From Aldehydirespirator sp965221185 (GTDB lineage: Bacteria > Actinomycetota > Acidimicrobiia > Acidimicrobiales > Aldehydirespiratoraceae): a DNA stretch of 64,000 nucleotides. The notes beneath the pieces are model-generated. The model did not search any database and was not told the origin of the DNA. It worked only from the letters and a program-made list of their open reading frames with translations. The stretch covers positions 124,001 to 188,000 of the forward strand of contig OZ244866.1 of NCBI GenBank assembly GCA_965221185.1, written 5' to 3'. Positions within the stretch are counted from its first letter, which is position 1. Each line of letters starts with the position of its first letter. Both the position numbers and the translations under genes were made by a program. Shown piece by piece: positions 34,723-44,092 of this stretch.

Positions 34723-37700
34723 CAGTGGCCACCGCCGCCTTGGCGTCCTCCACGGCGCCGCGCAGGTCGGACAGTTCAGCCTCGATGGCGCCGGCCCGGC
34801 CGAGGAACACGAACACCATTCGGGCCACTGGGTCGCCGGTAACCGCCTCCAGAGCGGTTGCGTAGGCCGCGCCCTGGAGGCGATAGCGGGCCAGCTTGGC
34901 GTCGACGCCGCCTTCGTCGGCGATGGAATCGGTCTTCCAATCGACGACGACCAGGCCCTCGGGACTGCGATACGCCAGGTCGATGTAGCCCTCCAGCACC
35001 CGATCGCCGAACGGCGCGGCCACGAACAGCTCCCGCCAGTGCTCGGCCGCGGCGGCTTGGCGGGCCACGCCGGTGTCAAGAGCGGCCCGGGCCAGCTTGG
35101 TCACCGCCCGCACCCGCCCGCTCACGCCCTCGGCCGCGGCCTGGCGCGCAGCCAGAGCTTCGAGGCCGCGGCCGGTGGCCAGGTCGACGTCCTGCAGCAC
35201 GCCGTGCACCGCCCGTCCGACGGCGGTGCCGTAGCGGCCCTTGCTCCACGGCGCGGGCTCCGAGTCGTCACGGTCCTTGGCCAGTCCCGGATCAGACGGC
35301 GCGCCTCTCGCGTCGGTCCGGTACGAGCCGTCCCCGTCGCTGCCAACCCGGTACGAGCCGTCCCCGTCGCTGCCAACCCGGTCCGAGCCGTCCCCGTCGC
35401 TGCCAGGCGGGCCTGGTGGGCCGGTGTCTTCGGTGGCGAGGCTGGTGGCCGACACCGCGACCGGCGTGGCGGCAACGACCAGGCAGCGATCCCGCTCCTG
35501 CTTCCAGGTGTGTCGGTCAGGAAGGGGTGCGCGCTCCGGGCCGGCGGGCGGCGAGGCAGCCGCGAGAAGCGGGACGGCCTCGTCGCTCACCCCCTCGAGC
35601 AGGACCGAGCCGTCGACGGCTCCCGCCTCAGCGGCCCCCCCGTCGGCCAGCGCCCACGCCGCGGAGTTCTCCTTGTTCCCGGTCTTGGGGTGAGGGACCT
35701 TGCGATGCAGGCTCACGATCAGATGGTCGCGGGCCCGGGTGCAGGCCACATAGAGCAGCCGCAGGCGCTCGTGGGCGCCCATCTGCTCGTCTATGGGCTT
35801 CCAGGCCTCGTAGTTCTCCGACTCCACCCCGCCGCGCAGCTTCACCACGGGCGCTCCGGACGAGTCGAAGGCGACCGTCGGCCCCCGGTCGGGCTGATCG
35901 AGCTTGGTCGTCATGCCCGACAGCACGACGATGGGGAACTCCAAGCCCTTGGCGGCGTGCACCGTGAGGATGCGCACGCTGTCGTCGTCGGTCTCGGGCA
36001 GCACCGTCTCGGTGACCCGGGCATTGTCGGCTCCTTGCAGCCGGGCCCATTGGAGGTAGCTGCGCAGGTTGGTGCCGCCCGCGTCGGCCCAGGCTCGGGC
36101 CTGGTCGATCACGAACCGCAGCCGGCGCCAGACATCTCGGGGCCGACCGCCGGCCACAGCAGTCTCGAACGCCCCTCGCTCGCGCACTAGCCGGTCGATC
36201 AGAGCGGGCGGGTTGGTCCAGCGCTTCGCTCGGTGGAGCTCGGCTAGATGGGCGATCCCGTCGGCCACCGGATGGTCGGCGGAGCAGGACTCGGGTTGGG
36301 AGCGGACCAACGAGAACCGGCCCCTGCCGGCGAGGCGCCAGTGGGCCAAGTCGTCGTCGCCGCAGCCGTACAGCGACGAGCGCAGCGCGGCGATCAGAGC
36401 CAGTTCGTCGGTCGGGTCGGCCACGGCCTGCAAAGCCAACAGCACGTCGCGCACCTCGCGGGTGTTGTAGACCAGCGACGAAGCCTCGGCGCGGTAGGGG
36501 ATCGCGGCCGCCTCCAGGGCGTCCTCGAGGTCGCCCAGGCTGGTGCGGGACGGGATCAGAATGGCGATATCGCCCAATCGGGCCGGCCGGGTTGCGGGCT
36601 CGGTCGGCGCGTCGTTGTCGACATCCCATCCGTTGCGCAGGATTGCGACCACCGCTTGCGCCACCGACTCGGCCTCCCGCCGGCGCAGCTGCTGGGCATA
36701 GGCCCTGCCCGCAATCTCGATGGGCTCCGCGCCCAGGACGGTCAGCGCCGGTCCCTGTGGCATCGGCGCCCGGACCGCGTCGAGGGGCCCGTACTCGGGT
36801 TGGCTGCCCGGGGACGGCTGGATCATTCGCCCGAAGACGTCGTTGACCCAATCGATGATGGGCTTGACCGAGCGGAAGTTGGTAGCGAGACCCTCGATCC
36901 GACCCCGCTCCTGGCGATCCGTCCAGTCGCGGGCCTCCAGGAAGGTGGCGATGTCGGCGCCCCGGAACCGGTAGATGGACTGCTTGGGATCGCCAACGAA
37001 GAAGAGACCGCCCGGATCAGGCTCCAGTTCCGCCCATCGGGCACCGGAGGCGTCGGGATCGCCGCAGCCGAGCAGCGCGGCCAGCTCCACCTGGATCGGG
37101 TCGGTGTCCTGGAATTCGTCGATGAGGAGGCGCTGGTAGCGCTCGCGCAATGCGGCCCGCACTGTTGGGCCGTGCGTGTCGTGGCGAAGCAGCAGGCGAG
37201 CCCGCACCAGCAGGTCGTGAAATTCGAGACGCCCACCGGCGCGCCGCTGCTCGGCGGCCTCCAGCGTGAAGGCAGCCAGCCGCGCCACGAGCACCTCCAG
37301 CGCAGCCTTCGCCGCCCGGTCCAGTGTCCGTACGCAAATCGACAGCGGTTCGTCCGACCTGTTCCGGGGCGCGGCCAGGGCCTTCAGCGCGTCCGTGGCG
37401 GCCGACTTGTTGGCCTTGCCTTCGTCACCGTCTCCCCAGTTGCCCTGGCGGCCTGAGCCCCTGCCCCTCCCGGCTTCGATGGCCGATCTGAGAATCTCGA
37501 TCCGCGTCACGTCGTCCCAGCTGTCCTCAAGCCGGGCCAGCTCGCGCTCGACGGCGTCGATCCGGGCGAACAGGGCATCCCCGGCGCCGGCGGTACACCT
37601 GTCCTTGATCTCTATGAGGATCTGCAAGCCTCCCGCGATGTCGTCGACGTCGACCGGTGGCAGCGGCCCCGGCTCGCCCGGGAGGCCCCCGAGGCGGTCC

Positions 37701-38245
37701 CAGTTCTGATTGAGCCTCACCGCCAGCGCCCGGATGTGCTCCAGCCTCACTCCCAGCATCTCGAGCCGAAGCAGCGTCGGGCCCATCTCGCGCTGATCGA
37801 GGAGTTCGTCGAGGAAGTCGCGCCAACGGATATCGAACTCGATCTGGGAGCCGATGTCGTCAAGCACCTCCACGCTGGGTGGCAGCCCGGCCTCCACCGG
37901 ATGTTCGGACAGCAGCCGCTGCGCGAAGGCGTGCAGCGTGCCCACCGCGGCGCCGTCAAGCTGGAGCAATGCCGTCTCGGTCCGCTCATCGCCCAGGTCC
38001 TCGCGGGTCTCAGCACTCCGTAGCCGCTGGCGGATCCTGTCGCGCAACTCCGCGGCGGCCTTCTCGGTGAATGTGATGGCCGCGATGTTCTCCATGGCCA
38101 CGCCGGCGCCGATGAGGGCCACCACCCGGTCGACTAGGGCCCTGGTCTTGCCCGAGCCCGCGCCGGCTTCGACGAACAGAGTGCTGCCCAGATCGGAGCT
38201 GATCCGGTCGCGGGCGGCCTGGTCGGTCAGCTGGGACGTGGTCAT
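34712..38245 (-). CDS. addA: AddA-like UvrD/Rep helicase-nuclease
   Basis: 1177 residues from the ATG at 38245, which overlaps the upstream addB-like stop. SF1A helicase motifs: Walker A EAGAGSGKTRALVDR (GAGSGKT at 28-34), IDEFQDTDPIQVE (motif II), VGDPKQSIYRFRGAD (III), VHAAKGLEFPIVVL (V) and LLYVACTRARDHL (VI). The C-terminal nuclease is RecB-like (LEGYIDLAYRS, then VVVDWKTDS). With its partner it processes double-strand ends for homologous recombination. Between helicase and nuclease lies a linker with a repeated DGDGS unit. In actinobacteria the comparable enzyme is AdnAB; here the subunits look more like AddAB. Confidence 0.9.
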   Translation of the reverse strand: MTTSQLTDQAARDRISSDLGSTLFVEAGAGSGKTRALVDRVVALIGAGVAMENIAAITFTEKAAAELRDRIRQRLRSAETREDLGDERTETALLQLDGAAVGTLHAFAQRLLSEHPVEAGLPPSVEVLDDIGSQIEFDIRWRDFLDELLDQREMGPTLLRLEMLGVRLEHIRALAVRLNQNWDRLGGLPGEPGPLPPVDVDDIAGGLQILIEIKDRCTAGAGDALFARIDAVERELARLEDSWDDVTRIEILRSAIEAGRGRGSGRQGNWGDGDEGKANKSAATDALKALAAPRNRSDEPLSICVRTLDRAAKAALEVLVARLAAFTLEAAEQRRAGGRLEFHDLLVRARLLLRHDTHGPTVRAALRERYQRLLIDEFQDTDPIQVELAALLGCGDPDASGARWAELEPDPGGLFFVGDPKQSIYRFRGADIATFLEARDWTDRQERGRIEGLATNFRSVKPIIDWVNDVFGRMIQPSPGSQPEYGPLDAVRAPMPQGPALTVLGAEPIEIAGRAYAQQLRRREAESVAQAVVAILRNGWDVDNDAPTEPATRPARLGDIAILIPSRTSLGDLEDALEAAAIPYRAEASSLVYNTREVRDVLLALQAVADPTDELALIAALRSSLYGCGDDDLAHWRLAGRGRFSLVRSQPESCSADHPVADGIAHLAELHRAKRWTNPPALIDRLVRERGAFETAVAGGRPRDVWRRLRFVIDQARAWADAGGTNLRSYLQWARLQGADNARVTETVLPETDDDSVRILTVHAAKGLEFPIVVLSGMTTKLDQPDRGPTVAFDSSGAPVVKLRGGVESENYEAWKPIDEQMGAHERLRLLYVACTRARDHLIVSLHRKVPHPKTGNKENSAAWALADGGAAEAGAVDGSVLLEGVSDEAVPLLAAASPPAGPERAPLPDRHTWKQERDRCLVVAATPVAVSATSLATEDTGPPGPPGSDGDGSDRVGSDGDGSYRVGSDGDGSYRTDARGAPSDPGLAKDRDDSEPAPWSKGRYGTAVGRAVHGVLQDVDLATGRGLEALAARQAAAEGVSGRVRAVTKLARAALDTGVARQAAAAEHWRELFVAAPFGDRVLEGYIDLAYRSPEGLVVVDWKTDSIADEGGVDAKLARYRLQGAAYATALEAVTGDPVARMVFVFLGRAGAIEAELSDLRGAVEDAKAAVATVSG
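35321..35410 (-). repeat. Three 30-bp tandem repeats in addA
   Basis: Three consecutive units at 35321-35350, 35351-35380 and 35381-35410, the plus-strand unit beginning GTACGAGCCGTCCCCGTCGC; the third has C for A at position 3 and a diverged end. On the coding strand they give the 10-residue unit GSDGDGSYRV. They fall in the linker between the motor and nuclease domains, so copy number can vary without frameshift. Confidence 0.9.
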
Positions 38246-41200
38246 GGCCCGGCCCCCGCGGGTCGCGCGTGCTCCCGAGGCTGCTGGCGATCGGGTTCGA
38301 CGAGGTCGAGATAGGGGGCGAGGGCCGGATCTCGCTGCTTGCGCTGCCAGTCGCGCCACTGGTCCTTGGTGCCCATTCCGTCGGGCTCGCAGTAGGGGCA
38401 CGACACCCACGGCTTCCACCCGGGCTCCTCGGGATGCAGAGGGAACAGCCCCGTGCCGATGCCGTCCACCGTCGAGCCGACCGCTGCGAGCACCGCCTGG
38501 CGGGCGTCATTGGTGGGGTATCCGATGTCGGCGAATCGTCCCTTGGACGACACGAACCAGTACGCGCCGTGCCCCTCGGCGGAGTCCGAGGCGTCCCGCA
38601 GCCTGCGGGCGGCCAGGTCGTAGAGCACCAACTGGAGCCGACTCCCGCCCAGCGTCGGGTCGTCGAGGCCGAGCTTCTCGAAGTTGCGGGTCGAGCCGGT
38701 CTTGTAGTCGATCACCAGGAGGCCTCCGGCGCCGGTCTCGTCAACCCGATCTATGGAGCCCCGGACCCTTAGAGACCGCCCGTCGCCGATCTCGATGACG
38801 ACGGGGCCGCCGGGGCTGTGGGGCATCCCGAAGCCGAGCTCCGCCGCCGCAGGACGCGATCCGTACCGAGCACGCCGGTCGTCGTCGAAGTCGAGGAAAC
38901 GGTCGAGGTCGGCGAGGATCTGCCGGCGGTCGTGATCCCAGTAGAGCCTCCGGCCGACGAGGCCCCGGGTCGCGAGTTGGTCGCACTCCTGCTCACCGAC
39001 TGCTCTCAGGCGCTTCCGCCACCGGTCGGGCCAGCTGTCGCCGGGTGCGGGAACCGTGCCGCGGTCGAGGGCCTCGGCGAGCCAGCGTTCCAGGATTCGG
39101 TGCACGAGGCTGCCGCGCTCCAGCGGGCTGATGCGGTGGTCGTCGTCGGTGTCGTCGATGGCCTCCACCCTGAGGATGTAGCGCATGAAGTAGGCGTGGG
39201 GACATCCGGCCCAGGCCTCAAGACGAGACGCCGACGTCACCTGATCGCCGCCGACCGGGTGGGGCAGGATGGCTTCTCCGAGGTCGCCGACGGCGAGGTT
39301 GCCGTCGAAGCGGGTCAGCTTCGAGGACAGGCGGCCTCGGCGCAGCTCGATGCCTCGGCGCAGTTCGATGCGCTGCTGCACGCTGGGTAGCGCGATCAGA
39401 TCGGCTTGCGTGCTGTCGTCGTCGCGGCTGCGGTTGTCGTGCCAGTCGAGCAGGCACCTTGTGTCGTACTCGTGCTCGTGGGCTGGGAACATGGTGCGGC
39501 GCAGCCCGCCCACGAACGACGGCACGTTCTTGAGGTTGTCGGTTTGCTCGGTCAGCCACCTGCTCGGATAGCGGTCTGCAGCCCGGCGCAGGTCGCCACG
39601 CGGGTACAGCAGCAGCGACTGCTGCGAGGCCGCGATCAGCGCCAGAAGCGCCCGGTGATCATCACCGGAACGGTCGCCCCGTGCCGGCAGGTCGCGGCCG
39701 ACGACGCGCCGCTCACGGTCGGGCAGGAGAGCGTCGTCGTTGCGGCGTGCCGGGAAGGTTCCCTCGGCCATGCCGCAAACCACCGCCAGATCGAGTTCCA
39801 CGCCGAGGGCCAGACTCACCGGCCCGACGAGAACACCGGTACCCAAACGGCCATGCCGGTGCGGGGCGCCCTCCAGTTCGAGCTGCAGTGCCCTGCGGAA
39901 GGCGGCGAACGAGGGGTCGTCGTCGGTGCCGTCGAGGTCGCCGAGCCGGCTGATGGCGCTGTCCACCCGCTCGGCCAGCCCCCGCTCTTCGTCGGGCCAG
40001 CTCCGCCGGAGCCGCCCTCCGAGGTACTTGTGCACCAACTTCTGGCACCAAGTCGCCAAGTCGGCCCAGGTGCGGGGCGCGGGCTGCGGGTTCAGGTCGC
40101 GGTGCAACTCCTCCACGAAGACGAGCAGTTCCGAGGACAACTCGGCGCTGCGGCGGAGCCGGTCGCCGCGCCGTATCTGGTCCTCGTCGGCCTCGAGCCG
40201 GTCTGCGTCGGCTGAGCAGTCCGCCGCGTACCGCTCGAGGCGTTCCTTCCAACTGTCTATGCCTGCCTCCACGCGGGCTGACCGAGCTTGCCTCTCCCAT
40301 GCCGCGCTGGGCACGCTCTGCCAGCGGGAGGGGGCTTGGCCGTTGTCGGCCGTGTTCGGATCGCCGGGGTCCCCGTGCTGGCTCTCGGCCTCCGGGTCGG
40401 GCCGCTTGATGCTCACGGGCGCGCCCGCAAGCCACGCCATCACGGCGCGCCGAGAGAAGCCCCGGTCTTGCAGGGCGAGCATCTCCAGCAGCGACCGACC
40501 CAGCAGACACGTTTCCACCGTGCGCACGGTGGCGCCGCAGCGCTCGATCCCAGCGGCGTCGAGAGCATCGCCGATGAGGCGGACATAGGGGGTCTCGATG
40601 CCGTAGGTGATGGCGCATCGACCCAACGCCGTGCCGGCCCGGGCGGCGTCCACCACCGCCCGCACCGCATGACGCACCTCGTCGTCAGCGTCGGAGACGC
40701 TTATGGCCCGCACCCCGTCCCCCGGGCGGTTCGGCTCGCTTCCGGCGCGCGGCACGGAGTCGAAATCGGCGCCGAGCCTACGAAGGGAGGACCGCACGGT
40801 GGCGTCAGCGTCGTTGGCTCCGGTGACGCCGACGACGATGGTGGTGCCCGTCACGTCGGAAACCGCTCGCAGCAGGTGGGCTTGGCTGCCGGTGACGCTC
40901 TGGGGAAGGAACACGACCACCCGGCCGAGGCGGCGCTGCGCCTCCGGCGGGTGGGCGCGCACCGCGGCTGCAGCGGCTTGAGCCAGCTGCTGCTCGTTGC
41001 TGAAACCCGATTCGAGGGCTGCCGCGACCTCTCGGTGGATCCTGACGACGTCGCCAGCCCGCAGAGACTGCTGAGCGAGGGCTGAGAGCTGGTCGCTGTG
41101 TAGTTCGGAGAGCTCCCGGTGGGCTCGGGTCAGGGCGCGCTCGGTGGCGGGGTGCGTCTCCACGCCGCGGAAATGGCCCGGATCACGGCGCAGGGCGGTG

Positions 41201-41499
41201 CGCACCGCGGCCGCGATCACGGCACCCGACACGCCCCGGCGGCCCTGGTCGGCCATCTCGGCCCCGCCGAGGTGCTCGGCGAGGCTGTAGGCGGTGTAGA
41301 AGGCCACCGCGGCGACCCCCCGGGTGCTGCCGTGCATGCGGCGCCCCAGCGCGCGGCGGGCGGCCAGGCCCACGTAGTGGTTGGGCACGACGACAGTGAC
41401 CGGGGCGAGCGGGTCGTCCCCCTTGGCCTGCGCCACGGCCCGGGCCAGCGCCTCGTGGGCGGGCGGGCCGTAGGCCGTCGTCACGCAGTCGATCGCCAT
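38242..41499 (-). CDS. addB: AddB-like PD-(D/E)XK nuclease subunit
   Basis: 1085 residues from the ATG at 41499 (the open frame beyond is not conserved-looking). The N-terminal half is an inactivated helicase: the Walker A position reads VVVPNHYVGLAARRAL. The C-terminal part is a RecB-type nuclease: SRLEAWAGCPHAYFMRYIL, then RVRGSIDRVD and LLVIDYKTGSTRN supply the metal-binding aspartate and lysine. Cysteines in AGCPHAY and VSCPYCEPDG match the AddB iron-sulfur staple layout, though I count only three clear ligands. The four-base overlap with addA implies a coupled heterodimer. Confidence 0.87.
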   Translation of the reverse strand: MAIDCVTTAYGPPAHEALARAVAQAKGDDPLAPVTVVVPNHYVGLAARRALGRRMHGSTRGVAAVAFYTAYSLAEHLGGAEMADQGRRGVSGAVIAAAVRTALRRDPGHFRGVETHPATERALTRAHRELSELHSDQLSALAQQSLRAGDVVRIHREVAAALESGFSNEQQLAQAAAAAVRAHPPEAQRRLGRVVVFLPQSVTGSQAHLLRAVSDVTGTTIVVGVTGANDADATVRSSLRRLGADFDSVPRAGSEPNRPGDGVRAISVSDADDEVRHAVRAVVDAARAGTALGRCAITYGIETPYVRLIGDALDAAGIERCGATVRTVETCLLGRSLLEMLALQDRGFSRRAVMAWLAGAPVSIKRPDPEAESQHGDPGDPNTADNGQAPSRWQSVPSAAWERQARSARVEAGIDSWKERLERYAADCSADADRLEADEDQIRRGDRLRRSAELSSELLVFVEELHRDLNPQPAPRTWADLATWCQKLVHKYLGGRLRRSWPDEERGLAERVDSAISRLGDLDGTDDDPSFAAFRRALQLELEGAPHRHGRLGTGVLVGPVSLALGVELDLAVVCGMAEGTFPARRNDDALLPDRERRVVGRDLPARGDRSGDDHRALLALIAASQQSLLLYPRGDLRRAADRYPSRWLTEQTDNLKNVPSFVGGLRRTMFPAHEHEYDTRCLLDWHDNRSRDDDSTQADLIALPSVQQRIELRRGIELRRGRLSSKLTRFDGNLAVGDLGEAILPHPVGGDQVTSASRLEAWAGCPHAYFMRYILRVEAIDDTDDDHRISPLERGSLVHRILERWLAEALDRGTVPAPGDSWPDRWRKRLRAVGEQECDQLATRGLVGRRLYWDHDRRQILADLDRFLDFDDDRRARYGSRPAAAELGFGMPHSPGGPVVIEIGDGRSLRVRGSIDRVDETGAGGLLVIDYKTGSTRNFEKLGLDDPTLGGSRLQLVLYDLAARRLRDASDSAEGHGAYWFVSSKGRFADIGYPTNDARQAVLAAVGSTVDGIGTGLFPLHPEEPGWKPWVSCPYCEPDGMGTKDQWRDWQRKQRDPALAPYLDLVEPDRQQPREHARPAGAGP

Positions 41500-41855
41500 G
41501 AGTGGCACCCTAGAACAGGGGTACGACAGCAGACGGGGAAGCAGCGACCCATGCCCAGCGCAGCCACAGCCCCCGTCCGCAGGCTGTGTCCGCCAGCGCC
41601 ACGACAAGGCCGCGCGGCTCACGAGTGGACGCCGATCGGCACCCCGGTTGTCGTGATCGCCTGACGGAGGGGCGTCGCTCAGGCGTGGGCCAGCATCGCC
41701 TCCGCCACCGACGAGGGGGTGACCGCGCCCGTCGAGCGGTGCACCTCCTAGCCCTGGCGCAGTTGATGGACGGCACCGCCCCCGGCCGGCGCGGCAGGGC
41801 GGTCCCGGTTACAGTCCCGCGACTGAAGACGACGGCCGATCAGGGAGGACTTGCG
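41500..41855. other. Divergent intergenic region without a supported gene
   Basis: About 356 bases between the divergent addB-like gene and the first IPNS-like gene. Both strands contain open frames but they have biased composition, no ribosome-binding site and no recognisable motif. It must hold promoters for both sides; GGGAGGAC just before the ATG at 41856 is the ribosome-binding site of the IPNS-like gene. Nothing else is seen. Confidence 0.5.
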
Positions 41856-42851
41856 ATGACGCGCTCGGCGGGAGTTGTGTCCCGGGTGCCGCTGGTGGAT
41901 CTGACGGACGCGTTCGAGCCGGGACCTCGGCGAGACCAGACGGTGGAGGTGATCCGGCAGGCATGCGAGGACACTGGCTTCCTTGTCATCACAGGCCATG
42001 GCGTGCCCGGCGTCGCAGTGGCGCGCATCGACGCGACGTCGCGCGCCTTCTTCGCTCTGCCCCACGACGAGAAGTTGGCTCATGTCAGCACCACCGGCGC
42101 CTACCGGGGCTTCACGCCCTCGCAGACGTCGGCGTTGGCGCTGTCGCGCGAGAACGAGTCGCTGCCCGACCTGTGCGAGATGTACACCGTCAACCGGTTC
42201 GACGATCCCGATGTCGCCCGGCGGGCGGGGCTGAGCGAGGGTCGGGAGGGGTTCTTCGCCCCCAACATCTGGCCCGATCCAGAGCGAGTACCGGGATTCA
42301 AGGAGGCGTTCGAGACCTACTACGCGGTGATGGAGGACCTGGCCGTGAAGCTGATGAGGCTCATGGCCTTGGCGCTGAACCTGGACGAGCACTGGTTCGA
42401 TGACAAGATCGCCGACCACATCACGAACCTGAGCGTCAACCACTATCCGGCGCTCGAACAGCCCGCACTCCCGGGGCAGTTCAGGCGGGGGGCCCACTCG
42501 GACTGGGGCAGCCTCACGATCCTCTACCACGACGGCGAGCCCGGTCTGCAGATCATGTCACCCGACGGCGAGTGGGAGGACGTGCCGGTGGTGGAGGGGT
42601 CCTTCGTGGTCAACCTCGGCGATCTGATGGCGGCCTGGACCAACGACCGCTGGGTGTCAACACTGCACCGCGTGATCGTCCCGGGGGGAGACCTGGGCGA
42701 CCGGGTCTCCATAGCGTTCTTCCATCAGCCGACTTACGACGCCCAAATCGAGTGCATACCCACCTGCACGTCCGCGGATGACCCGCCTCACCACGAGACC
42801 ACCACATCGGGCGGATGGATTCTGTCGATGCTGGAGAGGATCATGTACTGA
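41856..42851 (+). CDS. Isopenicillin-N-synthase-family Fe(II)/2OG oxygenase (copy 1)
   Basis: 331 residues. Start ATG has GGAGG nine bases upstream. N-terminal DIOX_N region (RVPLVDLTDAFEPG, ACEDTGFLVITGHGV) and a jelly-roll catalytic core with the iron triad H214-x-D216 (AHSDWGSL) and H271 (STLHRV), plus R283 and S285 (DRVSIAFF) for 2-oxoglutarate. Bacterial members of this family hydroxylate varied small molecules; some act on thymine or other nucleobases, so penicillin biosynthesis should not be assumed. First of three tandem paralogs upstream of an amidohydrolase and a Rieske oxygenase. Confidence 0.9.
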   Translation: MTRSAGVVSRVPLVDLTDAFEPGPRRDQTVEVIRQACEDTGFLVITGHGVPGVAVARIDATSRAFFALPHDEKLAHVSTTGAYRGFTPSQTSALALSRENESLPDLCEMYTVNRFDDPDVARRAGLSEGREGFFAPNIWPDPERVPGFKEAFETYYAVMEDLAVKLMRLMALALNLDEHWFDDKIADHITNLSVNHYPALEQPALPGQFRRGAHSDWGSLTILYHDGEPGLQIMSPDGEWEDVPVVEGSFVVNLGDLMAAWTNDRWVSTLHRVIVPGGDLGDRVSIAFFHQPTYDAQIECIPTCTSADDPPHHETTTSGGWILSMLERIMY

Positions 42852-42886
42852 GAGGGACACCACCGCGGGTGCGCATCTAGGAGCAA

Positions 42887-43029
42887 GCGCGACTAGGTGA
42901 CGAGCCCTCGCGGCGAAGAATGTTGTTTCCCGCTCTTGTTCGCTGCGCTCACGGGCCGCTCGGGCCCGGGCCTCGCTCAGTGCCTTGCGAAGATCCGCAT
43001 GAACTGCTGCCCATCCGCTCGGCCTCTAG
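42887..43029 (-). repeat. Dispersed post-stop repeat, copy 6
   Basis: Complete leader and core read on the minus strand, core 42927-42977, leader GAGGCCGAGCGGATG at its left end, preceded by a TAG. No minus-strand gene is present next to it, unlike other copies: it sits between two plus-strand IPNS-like genes. The distal hairpin is degenerate. The TAG before the leader may be the relic of a lost gene's end. Confidence 0.82.
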
Positions 43030-43078
43030 GCTGGGGCCGCATGTCTGAAGCGGGGGGACGCCGGAGGAGGGCTGAGGC

Positions 43079-44080
43079 ATGACGCTCTCGACGGGAGTGG
43101 TGTCCCGGGTGCCGCTGGTTGATCTGGAGGGGGTGTTCGAGCCGGGGCCGCGGCGCGACGAGGCCGTGGATGCGATCAGGCGGGCCTGCGAGGACGTGGG
43201 CTTCCTGGTGATCACCGGCCACGGTGTCAGAAAGACGGTGATCCGAAACATCGACGCCGCGGCGCGAGCGTTCTTCTCCATGCCGTTTGAGGAGAAGATG
43301 GAGTTCGTGAGCATTAAGAGCAATCGGCGGGGCTTCAAGCCTGCGCAGAGCAGCACGCTGGCGCTGTCGCGAGGCGAGCAAACTCCGCCTGACCTGGCAG
43401 AGCTGTTTCTTGTCAACCGGTTCGACGACCGGGAGGCCGCTCGCCGCGCCGGTCTCCGCGAGGGTCGCGAGGATTTCTTCGCTCCCAATGTCTGGCCCGA
43501 CGCCGAGCGGCTTTCAGGCTTCAAGGAGGCCTTCGAGACCTACTACGCGGTCATGGAGGACTTGGCGGCCAAGCTGATGGGTCTGATGGCGCTGGGCCTC
43601 GGCCTGGACGAGCACTGGTTCGACGACACGATCGCCGATCACATAACGGGGCTGGCCGCGCTTCACTATCCGGCGTTGGACGCTCCGCCGCTGCCGGGGC
43701 AGTTCCGGCGGGGACCGCACTCGGACTGGGGCAGTCTCACGATCCTGTATCACGACGGCGAGCCCGGCCTGCAGATCAAGTCGCCGGAGGGCCAGTGGGA
43801 GGACGTGCCGGTGGTGGAGGGGTCCTTCGTGGTGAACATCGGCGATCTGATGGCGGCGTGGACCAACGACCGCTGGGTGTCCACGCTGCACCGGGTGGTG
43901 GTGGCCGACGGCGCCTGGGGCGAGCGGATCTCGGTGGCGTTCTTCCATCAGCCCACCTACGACGCCCGCATCGAGTGCATCCCCACCTGCACGTCGCCGG
44001 ACGACCCGCCCCGCCACGAGCCCACCACCTCGGGGGAGTGGCTGGAGTCCATGATCGCGAAGACCACCAACTACAACTGA
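43079..44080 (+). CDS. Isopenicillin-N-synthase-family Fe(II)/2OG oxygenase (copy 2)
   Basis: 333 residues, ATG with GGAGGAGG upstream. Same plan as copy 1: ACEDVGFLVITGHGV, iron ligands in GPHSDWGSL and STLHRV, 2OG Arg/Ser in ERISVAFF. It differs mainly in the region after residue 75 (FVSIKSNRRGFKPAQSSTLA), the substrate-facing N-terminal helices, suggesting specialisation after duplication. The dispersed repeat copy 6 separates it from copy 1, and 12 bases separate it from copy 3, so copies 2 and 3 probably share a transcript. Confidence 0.9.
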   Translation: MTLSTGVVSRVPLVDLEGVFEPGPRRDEAVDAIRRACEDVGFLVITGHGVRKTVIRNIDAAARAFFSMPFEEKMEFVSIKSNRRGFKPAQSSTLALSRGEQTPPDLAELFLVNRFDDREAARRAGLREGREDFFAPNVWPDAERLSGFKEAFETYYAVMEDLAAKLMGLMALGLGLDEHWFDDTIADHITGLAALHYPALDAPPLPGQFRRGPHSDWGSLTILYHDGEPGLQIKSPEGQWEDVPVVEGSFVVNIGDLMAAWTNDRWVSTLHRVVVADGAWGERISVAFFHQPTYDARIECIPTCTSPDDPPRHEPTTSGEWLESMIAKTTNYN

Positions 44081-44092
44081 GGTGCTGGGCAC

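Noticed and set aside
35321..35410. Short direct repeats suggestive of a CRISPR array
   Set aside because: Units are contiguous without spacers, in frame inside addA, and no cas genes are present.
41500..41855. Possible small gene between addB and the IPNS array
   Set aside because: Frames on both strands lack ribosome sites and homology-like features.
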